19,711 bases of DNA from a bacterium Ga0077546 (lineage in GTDB: Bacteria > Cyanobacteriota > Vampirovibrionia > Obscuribacterales > Obscuribacteraceae): NCBI GenBank assembly GCA_001464165.1, contig LNEX01000242.1, positions 1 through 19,711 of the forward strand, given 5' to 3'. This document shows, piece by piece, positions 6,012-13,090 of this stretch. Position numbers and translations under genes: made by a program. The notes under the pieces were generated by a model. That model saw only the letters and a program-made list of their open reading frames with translations, did not search any database and was not told the DNA's origin. How positions within the stretch are numbered: position 1 is the stretch's first letter; every line of letters begins with the position of its first letter.

Positions 6012-7580
6012 TTAAAAACGTATGTTTGTGCCGCCATATCCACCATATCCAGTGTTGTATCCGCCAAATCCACTGTTGTACCCGTTATAGCCTCCGTATC
6101 CACCTGAGTAAAGGGAGTTGCCGTACATGCCATTACCGTACATGCCATTGCCAAAGTTCATATTCATCATGCCTGAACTCATAGCACCAGCCGCCATGGT
6201 GGCTGCTGTTCCTAGAGCTTTAGCTAAACCTTTTAAGAGCGGGTGACCTTTGCTTTGAGTCGCCTGCTTTTCGCTTGCACCACTTGCGTTTTCTGTAGCT
6301 TGACCTGTTTGTGAATACTGCTGGGTGGGCTGACTCTGTTGGTAGTTCTGGGCTGGCTGATAGCCCTGAGTCTGTTGGTAACCTTGAGTTTGTTGATAAG
6401 ACTGTTGATAGTTCTGGGCTGGCTGATAGCTCTGAGTCTGTTGATAGGATGGTTGATAGGGCTGCTGATAAGCTGGGGTACTCTGTAGATTTTCGGCGCT
6501 CGGCATTTGGAAGGATTGTGGGCTATAGGTACTTCCAGAATTGCTACCAGAACTAGCGCCGTAGCTATTTCCATAGCTATTTCCATACCCAGATTGGCTT
6601 GACCCTTGGTTTTGGTAGTTACTGGGATAAGGTGGTGCCTGCGGATATTGGCCTTGGGCGGTGTATTGGCTCTGGGCTGGTTGACCTGGGTATGTATGTG
6701 GACTCTGATTTTGATCAGAACTTGCCATTGGCGTGACATCTGGGCTGCTGTTCTTGTTTATATGAACCGCATTTGTGAGGGTTTCGAGCTGTTCTTTGAT
6801 ACCGCTAGTGGTGTCCGGTGGCTGGTTGGGAAAGACAATTCCTTCAAGAGTCTGCACTCTTTCTATCAAAGGTTTTGAACTGTAATTCTGGCCGATGACT
6901 TTATTCTCCAACCACTCAACTGTGCTAAGGTACTGCTTTTCTAGGCTGGGTGAGAGAGTTTTCTCCCAATGTACTTCAAGGGCATCGGTGCGAGCGCTGA
7001 GGTCGTCGTCGTTGCTTGCTTTGCCGAAAGCTTTTACCTCTAGCTGGCTAAGACGTTTGCTTAGTGGCATTTGCTTGAACGATTGATTGAGAATCAATTG
7101 TTCAAGCTCATCAACTCGCGGGTAATCAGTTCCGGCTAGAGCTGCAGAGTCATTAGCAGCAGTAGAATTATTTGAGGGAGCAGAACTACTATTACTTTCG
7201 CTGGCGCTAGCGTTAGAGTTAGATTGGTTCCCAGCGCTAGATTGGGCTGCAGATTCGCTTTGATTTGATTGAGTTGAAGGGCTTGTGTCGGCCTCTGTTA
7301 CAACCTTTTGCAGGTCACTGATGCGAGTGGCCGAGTCGCCAGTTTTTGCCTCACCAAATACTAACTTTTCTATGCGAGTCAGGCGCTCGTCTTCGCTGTC
7401 CCCTGGATAAGTGTGTTGGAAGAAGTGGTCTTCTAGTTGGGCCAGAGGGGTATCTGCGGCGAAAGCCGAGGGGGCAAAGCCGCCCAGCACAACTAGGCTG
7501 GAAAGGACTAAAATCAATCGTAGCAATGCTTTGCCAGTGATTTGATAGCTAGTTGTTGTGCCTGAAATTTTTGCTGCCAT
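6012..7580 (-). CDS. Secreted repeat protein with Q/Y-rich and G/Y-rich C-terminus, 522 aa
   Basis: The N-terminus carries a signal peptide (Arg21, then LILVLSSLVVLGG) with a likely cut after AFA (residue 41). Three diverged copies of a roughly 50-residue helical repeat follow at about 46-94, 155-204 and 219-272; the shared pattern is L-E-x5-F, then PLxxRLxxLE, then xxFG and a D-rich turn. Copies 1 and 2 are separated by a Ser/Asn/Ala linker. Residues about 285-425 are Q/Y/P-rich and contain a 66-bp internal duplication (22 residues, with YQPAQNYQQ twice). The tail is Gly/Tyr/Asn/Met-rich (NGMYGNGMYGN, then many GGY units) and ends NIRF. No catalytic motif is visible. It is likely an extracytoplasmic structural or adhesive protein. 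The phosphodiesterase gene lies downstream on the same strand. Confidence 0.85.
   Translation of the reverse strand: MAAKISGTTTSYQITGKALLRLILVLSSLVVLGGFAPSAFAADTPLAQLEDHFFQHTYPGDSEDERLTRIEKLVFGEAKTGDSATRISDLQKVVTEADTSPSTQSNQSESAAQSSAGNQSNSNASASESNSSSAPSNNSTAANDSAALAGTDYPRVDELEQLILNQSFKQMPLSKRLSQLEVKAFGKASNDDDLSARTDALEVHWEKTLSPSLEKQYLSTVEWLENKVIGQNYSSKPLIERVQTLEGIVFPNQPPDTTSGIKEQLETLTNAVHINKNSSPDVTPMASSDQNQSPHTYPGQPAQSQYTAQGQYPQAPPYPSNYQNQGSSQSGYGNSYGNSYGASSGSNSGSTYSPQSFQMPSAENLQSTPAYQQPYQPSYQQTQSYQPAQNYQQSYQQTQGYQQTQGYQPAQNYQQSQPTQQYSQTGQATENASGASEKQATQSKGHPLLKGLAKALGTAATMAAGAMSSGMMNMNFGNGMYGNGMYGNSLYSGGYGGYNGYNSGFGGYNTGYGGYGGTNIRF
6343..6474 (-). repeat. 66-bp direct duplication in the Q/Y-rich region
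   Basis: The sequence TAGTTCTGGGCTGGCTGATA starts at 6343 and again at 6409 on the + strand, and similarity continues through CTGAGTCTGTTG in both. The spacing of 66 bases is 22 codons, so the duplication keeps the frame and repeats a YQPAQNYQQ-type peptide. Confidence 0.6.
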
Positions 7581-7837
7581 TACTTCAACGTCAATATAGA
7601 TGCCTGTCGGATGCCTGCTGGGGCTAGGACCGAGCGATTTAAGTTGCCGATTATAGCTTATGCTGATGTTTTCGCTTATTTCTTGTATCTACTTGGTCTT
7701 CCGGTCTTTACCGGGTACATTAAACCTCGTTAATACAGCTCCGGTCCGCCGTGCTCTTATTATCCTCGGGGCTTCCATTGTTATAAGCTTTCATAAGAGT
7801 CTTTAGCACTTAGTTATTGGTACGGAGTATTTCTTGA

Positions 7838-8497
7838 ATGCTTGAATCCTGGGAGGAGTTGGTTGACAGCGCTGAACAAGCCTCGGCCAATATTCAGTTC
7901 GAACAGGCAAAACAGCTGCTAGAGCAAGCTCTTGTCTTGGCTAATCAATTTGAAGTGCGCGACAGTCGTTTGATCCAAACTCTCCATAAGCTGTCAGAAG
8001 CTTGTCATAGGGTAGGTTGTGACGATCAAGCTGAAGAGCATCTGAAACGGGCAATTGCCATTAACACAAGTAATTATGGTCCGTATCATAAAAGTGTGGC
8101 CGACTCATCTAACCATTTGGCCAGTATTTATTATGAGCAGAGTCGCTTTCCCGAAGCTGAAAAGCTCTGTCGCCAAATTGTCAATATCTTTGAAAAGACC
8201 CTAGGTTCTAAGCATATGGAAGTGGGGAAGGTGTCGCAGAATTTGGCCATGATTTTGCAGGAGCAAGACAAAGTGCAAGAAGCTGAGACATACTATGCCA
8301 AGGCCCTGAAGATCATGCGCGAATCAGCTGGGCCTTTTGATTCGGATATCATTTCTTTGCTAGAAAACTATGCCAATCTCTTGCGTTCTGCCGGTCGCGT
8401 AGATGAGGCCGATCACCTTCAGGCATGCGCTCTAGGACGTGTGTCTGGCTCTCTGCGCTCGGTTACAAGTACGAGAATCCCGCAAATAGAAATGTGA
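7838..8497 (+). CDS. TPR-repeat protein (kinesin-light-chain type), 219 aa
   Basis: The protein is almost entirely tetratricopeptide repeats. After an N-terminal helix pair come repeats with a spacing of about 42 residues, the TPR_10/TPR_12 pattern: KLSEACHRVGCDDQAEEHLKRA, NHLASIYYEQSRFPEAEKLCRQ, QNLAMILQEQDKVQEAETYY and NYANLLRSAGRVDEADHL. There is no signal peptide, so it is likely a cytoplasmic protein-protein interaction scaffold. ATG 7838 is supported by GGAG at 7824-7827, though 10 bases is a long spacing. It stands alone: the minus-strand gene on its left diverges, and the metallopeptidase-like gene on its right converges with only 11 bases between the stop codons. The partner is unknown. 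Confidence 0.88.
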   Translation: MLESWEELVDSAEQASANIQFEQAKQLLEQALVLANQFEVRDSRLIQTLHKLSEACHRVGCDDQAEEHLKRAIAINTSNYGPYHKSVADSSNHLASIYYEQSRFPEAEKLCRQIVNIFEKTLGSKHMEVGKVSQNLAMILQEQDKVQEAETYYAKALKIMRESAGPFDSDIISLLENYANLLRSAGRVDEADHLQACALGRVSGSLRSVTSTRIPQIEM

Positions 8498-8508
8498 GAA
8501 ATTTGGGT

Positions 8509-9552
8509 TTATAGTCCCAGTTTTTCTTTGACACACTTGAAAGAAGCTGGGCAGTTCTCTACCATCGCGCCGGCCGCCCATCGATGATTTCCCAGTAAGT
8601 AAGAGGTCAGCTCAGCAAAGGTTTCGACTTGTCCTTGGCCGTTCTTTTGCAGGAAGTATGAGAGCCTAGACTTGTCTTCGTCAGACATCTTCGCCACATC
8701 GGCGCTATAGGCTGCTTTGAACTCAGCTGATTGGGCATAGCCATTGATGCAACTGTCGACGGCATGTCCCGTTTCGTGCAAGAAAGTTTCTCGCATGATC
8801 CCTGGACTTATAGCCGGTCCTACTTCATCGCTGCGTTCGTTAACTTTGTGCTCGGCAATTACTACCGTTCTTCCTGTGCAGAGGCCGTCGCAGCTTTTAT
8901 CTGTGCCGCCGTTGTAACCCATTCGCTCTTGGTAGGCACCGGCTGGAAACTTATCAATCATTGTAGGTGTTACTACAATTTGCACATTACCAGCAACGAG
9001 AAGTTGTTTGATGCTGGGTGGCAGCCCATCAAATGCGGCTCTAATGCAGTCGATTGCAGTGCTGCTTACTTCTGGATGACCAACTTTGGGAGTTTGCACT
9101 GTGATTTGACCACCTGATTGGCCTCCTCGACCAGTTGTTGCCGCTGCAGACAGTGCATTGAATGATGCGCCTGAATTCATGGCTGCTCTGCCGAAGTTTG
9201 TTACTCCAGTCATGTGCATCAAACGTAGGCTTCGTCCTGCTGTAATTGATTGTGGCGAGTATTTGTTGACGTTGGCTTGCAGTGTCTTGTAAGTCTGCTC
9301 AGCTCGAGAGCGGTCTCCGGCAGCGTAGAACGAATGGCCTAGGTATAGCCAAGCGTCAGCCGTACCCCCTTCCTTGGCAATTGAGTTGTGAAAATACGTG
9401 GCAGCTTCGTTATAGCGACGTGCTTGATAGGCTTTGATACCGAGCTCGTATTGGGAGGTTACCGCCGCATTGGCAGCGTTTTGACCAAGTATAAAGTTAC
9501 CTAAAAGGCTGCCTGCTAAAGCAAATATTACAGTACCGAGAAGTTTTGTCAT
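8509..9552 (-). CDS. Secreted TPR protein with zincin-type HExxH metallopeptidase-like domain, 347 aa
   Basis: A signal peptide (KLLGTVIFALAGSLLGNFILG, likely cut near AANAA, residues 26-31) is followed by two TPR-like helical pairs (about 36-100). A linker leads into a C-terminal domain (about 160-347). That domain has HETGHAVD with His259, Glu260 and His263, and a downstream ETFAELTSYLLG with Glu310 and Glu314, one of which could be the third zinc ligand. This arrangement (HExxH, then about 45-50 residues, then a Glu in an FAE context) recalls gluzincins of the anthrax lethal factor/Pro-Pro endopeptidase type (M34). Four cysteines near or after the active site (in SCDGLC, SCINGY, ENCPASFKC) could form disulfides. 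It would act outside the cytoplasm on an unknown protein. The family assignment is by motif only. Confidence 0.8.
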   Translation of the reverse strand: MTKLLGTVIFALAGSLLGNFILGQNAANAAVTSQYELGIKAYQARRYNEAATYFHNSIAKEGGTADAWLYLGHSFYAAGDRSRAEQTYKTLQANVNKYSPQSITAGRSLRLMHMTGVTNFGRAAMNSGASFNALSAAATTGRGGQSGGQITVQTPKVGHPEVSSTAIDCIRAAFDGLPPSIKQLLVAGNVQIVVTPTMIDKFPAGAYQERMGYNGGTDKSCDGLCTGRTVVIAEHKVNERSDEVGPAISPGIMRETFLHETGHAVDSCINGYAQSAEFKAAYSADVAKMSDEDKSRLSYFLQKNGQGQVETFAELTSYLLGNHRWAAGAMVENCPASFKCVKEKLGL

Positions 9553-9820
9553 TGATTACATCGCTTTGGGGCTGTTGCCAGGCTGTCTCTGCCGAGAATA
9601 ATAGCAAAAGATGATCTGGTAAGCACTTGAAGATGTTGGCTGCGTTACATTTTGAGCCCGCTTCTATGGTTATTATTTAATTAGCTCAGATTGTCAGATT
9701 TTGAGTAAAAACCGTATTGTCAAAGAGAAAGTGGCAAGGGCGCCTTTCATTACTATCACTGTCGCTTTGCGTACGGTGTAGACTAAGGTACCTGAGTTCC
9801 CCGTACTTTGGGAGTTGCTT

Positions 9821-10993
9821 TTGCCTTCATCAATTACTTCTACTTCAAATAGTCAGACCAGTTCTGGTTCTGGCGGGGCTAACTCTGCAAACCCACCCGA
9901 TATTGAGGTTGGATATCTACGCGCTTACTTTATGTATTCGGTGGCTGATTCTCTCAATCTCAATTTAGTGAAATCTTCTTCTGGCAAGGATTACCAGGCT
10001 GCTCAGATCAAGTTAGCGGATGTACCCGCGCCTAGTTATATTCAATTTGCTGTGGCTCCGCTATTGGCCCAGCTGCCGGATGCCACAATTGATCTTGGTG
10101 AAACCACCGAGAAGGCTGAAGTTCGCCTCAAGCTCTACGACTATGGCACCGTTGCCTTGCGCTTCTCTATTCCATTTAAAGGCAGTTGGCAAGAATTTAC
10201 AGCCTTGTCGCGCAGAGTCAAGAATTCTGAGGTCCTCAGTCAAATTGCTCAGGAAACTTTAGCCAGTGTTATGGCTGAAATTGCATCTGCTATGTCGTCA
10301 CCACATAAGGTGCTCCTCGAAGACTACTTTGTTGCTGAGGTGCAGTCGTTCAGTCTAGATATTAGTGCTTCGCAGTTGCTCCAGAGTCACCGGAGTCCGC
10401 TTGCCAGTATCGTGGCTGGAGAAGAGCGCCCTCTTGCTGCCATAGAGCAAGATGAGGTATTGCGCGTCAATTTTAGCTATATGGAGTGTGAGTTGGCCAT
10501 TCTCACTTGGGACGTGGCGTTTGTTTTTGATAACCTTGAAGGTGCCAACACCGTAGACAGTATCATCGAATTTGCTAATACTCAGCTAGTAGAATTGCGC
10601 ACCTATGATAGTTTACTTGATCGCTATCTTGATGAAATTTACAAGTCAAAGGCCGAACATATGCGCTCTAATTGGCTTCATGGAGGCAAGGTAGCAACTA
10701 GGCAAGCCGAGCGCTTGCGCTATTTGTTGGTTGATGTGCGTGAGCTTTCTGACAGGGCGAGCAATGCTCTTAAGATGATTGGCGACGCCTACTATGCCAG
10801 GCTTTATCGGGGAATGGCTTTAAGGCTGAGTTTGTCAGAGTGGCAGCACCAGGTTGAAACTAAGCTGACTAGTGTTGGTGAAGTCTATCGTTTTACTCAT
10901 GACCAAGCTGAACATGGTCGCAGCGAGTTTCTTGAGTTTATGGTTATAGCTTTAATTTCAATCGAAATCTTGATGAATTTCTGGCATCACTAG
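9821..10993 (+). CDS. RMND1/DUF155-like membrane-anchored protein
   Basis: The C-terminal half resembles the RMND1/Sif2 (DUF155) family: a YGTVALRFSI strand, an EVLRVNFSYMECELAILTWDVAF helix, the RLYRGMALRLSLSEWQHQVETKL region, and a C-terminal LEFMVIALISIEILMNFW segment that would be a single tail anchor. In mitochondria RMND1 supports translation of membrane proteins; the role of bacterial homologues is unclear. Starts are TTG: the codon at 9821 (390 aa) lies 6 bases after GGGAG (9810-9814), while TTG 9815 abuts that element. The same frame is open further upstream to TTG 9701, apart from one TAG at 9779-9781, so an N-terminal truncation is possible. The family call rests on pattern recognition. 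Confidence 0.7.
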   Translation: MPSSITSTSNSQTSSGSGGANSANPPDIEVGYLRAYFMYSVADSLNLNLVKSSSGKDYQAAQIKLADVPAPSYIQFAVAPLLAQLPDATIDLGETTEKAEVRLKLYDYGTVALRFSIPFKGSWQEFTALSRRVKNSEVLSQIAQETLASVMAEIASAMSSPHKVLLEDYFVAEVQSFSLDISASQLLQSHRSPLASIVAGEERPLAAIEQDEVLRVNFSYMECELAILTWDVAFVFDNLEGANTVDSIIEFANTQLVELRTYDSLLDRYLDEIYKSKAEHMRSNWLHGGKVATRQAERLRYLLVDVRELSDRASNALKMIGDAYYARLYRGMALRLSLSEWQHQVETKLTSVGEVYRFTHDQAEHGRSEFLEFMVIALISIEILMNFWHH

Positions 10994-11096
10994 TTAGTTC
11001 TTTTTTTAGCTCGAATTTAAGATTTAGAATTGGTTTAGTCATAATTTTAGTTTGGTCATGCATCTGAAATTGTATCTGAATTGTCTAGGAGGACTG

Positions 11097-12077
11097 ATGT
11101 TACCGCTACGCAAATTGGGGCAGCAAGGACTAGAAGTAACGGCTCTAGGGCTTGGTTGTATGGGCATGAGTTGGCTCTATGGTACACCCGATCACGCTGA
11201 GTCGGTGCGCACTCTTAAGCGTGCTATCGCGCTGGGTATTAATTTCTTTGATACGGCTGAAGTTTATGGACCGTACGAAAACGAGGAATTGCTAGGCGAA
11301 GTGCTGAAGGGCCAACGGGATGAGATTATTATTGCCACCAAATTTGGTTTTGATATTTCCATGAAACAGGTGGTAGGTGTTGATAGCCATCCGCGTAACA
11401 TACGGAGAGCTTGCGATGATTCACTACGCCGTCTAAACACAGACTATATCGATCTTTTCTACCAACATCGAGTTGATCCCGCAATTCCTATTGAGGAAGT
11501 CGCTGGTACCATGGGTGAGCTCGTTGAGCAGGGAAAGGTTCGCTACATTGGTCTATCGGAGGCCAGTGCTGAGAATATTCGCAAAGCTCACCGCACTTTT
11601 CCGTTGACATGCGTCCAGACTGAATATTCGCTCTGGGAGCGCTCTGTTGAAGAGAGCATCTTGCCTGCCACAAGAGAGCTTGGCATTGGTTTTGTCCCCT
11701 ATTCTCCCCTTGGTCGAGGATTTTTGGCTGGTCAAATCAAGAACTTGGAACAGTTTGAAGAAGATGACTACAGACGTAGCGATCCACGCTATCAAGGTGA
11801 TAATTTCAACAAGAATTTAAAGATAGTCAATGAAGTGAAGCATCTAGCTCGGCGTTATGAGGCAAGTTCAGCTCAGTTGGCACTGGCCTGGCTGCTGCAT
11901 AAAGGGCAAGATATCGTTCCAATTCCTGGAACCAAGAAGGTCAAATATTTGAACGAAAATATTGAGGCTCTTGAGCTAGAATTGTCTATAGGGGACATAG
12001 AAGAGCTTGATGCTGTTAGCCGATTGACTGCCGGGGCGAGATATGAGCCAGTGCGGATGGAGAGAATTGAGCAGTAA
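11097..12077 (+). CDS. Aldo/keto reductase
   Basis: This is an NADPH-dependent oxidoreductase of the aldo/keto reductase superfamily with a TIM barrel of 326 residues, the normal length. The N-terminus LRKLGQQGLEVTALGLGCMGMS is typical of the bacterial YajO/AKR13-like group. The catalytic tetrad is visible: Asp52 and Tyr57 in FFDTAEVYG, Lys82 in IATKFGF and His124 in DLFYQHRVD. Cofactor-binding elements include VQTEYSLWER, VPYSPLGRGFLAG and PIPGTKK. I chose ATG 11097 because AGGAGG at 11087-11092 precedes it with 4 bases of spacing; the frame is open a little further upstream without a ribosome site. The physiological substrate cannot be predicted. The next gene starts 4 bases after its stop. 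Confidence 0.95.
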   Translation: MLPLRKLGQQGLEVTALGLGCMGMSWLYGTPDHAESVRTLKRAIALGINFFDTAEVYGPYENEELLGEVLKGQRDEIIIATKFGFDISMKQVVGVDSHPRNIRRACDDSLRRLNTDYIDLFYQHRVDPAIPIEEVAGTMGELVEQGKVRYIGLSEASAENIRKAHRTFPLTCVQTEYSLWERSVEESILPATRELGIGFVPYSPLGRGFLAGQIKNLEQFEEDDYRRSDPRYQGDNFNKNLKIVNEVKHLARRYEASSAQLALAWLLHKGQDIVPIPGTKKVKYLNENIEALELELSIGDIEELDAVSRLTAGARYEPVRMERIEQ

Positions 12078-12081
12078 AAGC

Positions 12082-12981
12082 ATGCCTACTAAAAGCTTGG
12101 CTAGCAGAAGTTTCAGCAGCCCCTCTAGCCGCAGACAGCTCATGGCCACTGAGGTTCTAAACTTAAGCCGCATGATCTTTGTCCCTGTGGCTTTAGCATC
12201 AAAGGCGCTTTTGATTCTTAGTTTTCTGGAGCTGGGCTCGTTGCTGCTATCTCTGTCACCAGAGCCAGTCTGGGCTCAATTTGATCCTGATGAGATTGAG
12301 CGAGTCTATCAGTCTAAAGATTATGCCAAAGTTGAAGCAATCGCTCAGGCGCGTCTGCAAATAGATCCTTATGATGTGCGGGCTCGCTACTATCTTGCTA
12401 CTGTTCTATTGAATCAGAAAAGAGGTGGGCAGGCTTTGGTGCAATACGAAGCTTGTGTCAAGTGTGGTGGCAATTCGACACTAGCTCAATTGGCACGCAA
12501 GGCTGTTCTTGCGTTAAAAAATGACGCGAAGAGGGAGAATCCTCAGTATTTTGAGCGGGCGAAAATTCAGACTAAGAGAAGTCTATCGCCGGGTGGAACT
12601 GCCGTCACTGCGGGCACTAAATCTGGTGCTAAAGATGCCTCAGGCGTGGCTGCAATTAGTGAACCAACTGATGCTGACGATCCTGTCAATCGAGAGGCCA
12701 TTGCCTCATTGCGCAAAGACCTCGCTGATGCCATTGAGGTGAAGCGACGCAGGCAAAGTCAAGATCTTGAACTTGTCGCTGAAGAAGAGAGCCAGGCCGT
12801 TCTCGAAGCTGCTGCTACGTTGTCGGTTCAACGCGACCAAATGATTGAAGCTGTTCGTGCTGAGGCCGCTGTCAAAAGAGACAAAGTCTATCGTCTCTAC
12901 AAAGAAGAAGAAGATAGCCTTACCAGGGCTTATCAGTTGCGCATTGACGCCTTAAGGCGCAGTTACAAGAGAATGCCTTAA
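12082..12981 (+). CDS. Exported TPR/coiled-coil protein, 299 aa
   Basis: A long hydrophobic segment (MIFVPVALASKALLILSFL onward) ends in PEPVWA before QFDPDE, which indicates an exported or membrane-anchored protein. It is followed by two TPR-like helical pairs containing SKDYAKVEAIAQARLQIDP and RARYYLATVLLNQKR. A low-complexity Gly/Ala/Thr linker comes next, then a long, highly charged Arg/Glu/Lys/Ala-rich coiled coil to the end. The function is unknown. ATG 12082, 4 bases after the reductase stop, gives the longest non-overlapping reading; ATG 12139 gives a shorter signal peptide and is equally possible, and neither has a clear ribosome site. The last codons (RRSYKRMP-stop) lie in the first and second units of a 26-bp tandem array, so the C-terminus is formed by the repeat. 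Confidence 0.75.
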   Translation: MPTKSLASRSFSSPSSRRQLMATEVLNLSRMIFVPVALASKALLILSFLELGSLLLSLSPEPVWAQFDPDEIERVYQSKDYAKVEAIAQARLQIDPYDVRARYYLATVLLNQKRGGQALVQYEACVKCGGNSTLAQLARKAVLALKNDAKRENPQYFERAKIQTKRSLSPGGTAVTAGTKSGAKDASGVAAISEPTDADDPVNREAIASLRKDLADAIEVKRRRQSQDLELVAEEESQAVLEAAATLSVQRDQMIEAVRAEAAVKRDKVYRLYKEEEDSLTRAYQLRIDALRRSYKRMP

Positions 12982-13088
12982 GGCGTAGTTACAAGAGAAT
13001 GCCTTAAGGCGTAGTTACAAGAGAATGCCTTAAGGCGCAGTTACAAGAGAATGCCTTAAGGCGCAGTTACAAGAGAATGCCTTAAGGC
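12949..13088. repeat. 26-bp palindrome-containing tandem array between convergent genes
   Basis: Five contiguous 26-bp units start at 12949, 12975, 13001, 13027 and 13053, followed by a partial sixth (13079-13088). Each unit is the perfect palindrome GCCTTAAGGC plus 16 bases, GYAGTTACAAGAGAAT, and the only variation is one C/T position. The stop codon of the + gene (TAA 12979-12981) lies in the second palindrome, and the convergent minus gene ends 3 bases past the array. Adjacent palindromes can pair with each other as 10-bp stems with 16-base loops in either transcript, so a bidirectional termination or protein-binding role is plausible. There are no unique spacers, so it is not a CRISPR array. 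Confidence 0.95.
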
Positions 13089-13090
13089 AT

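Noticed and set aside
5954..6154. N-terminal extension of the phosphodiesterase to 6154
   Set aside because: It would overlap the end of the upstream repeat gene by over 140 bases and reads its Gly/Tyr codons in another frame. A start at 5953, with its own ribosome site, is better; 6037 remains possible.
6233..6739. 168-residue minus-strand ORF overlapping the Q/Y-rich protein
   Set aside because: It is an alternative-frame reading of low-complexity DNA within a well-supported gene; the composition is Ile/Asn/Pro-rich with no start signal.
7758..7763. TATTAT as a -10 box for the TPR gene
   Set aside because: The sequence 17 bases upstream does not resemble a -35 element, and the match alone is not informative.
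8731..9117. 128-residue plus-strand ORF
   Set aside because: It is antisense to the metallopeptidase-like gene, including the conserved HETGH region.
12949..13088. CRISPR-like repeat array
   Set aside because: The 26-bp units are contiguous, without unique spacers, and the first lies in coding sequence. It is a tandem repeat.
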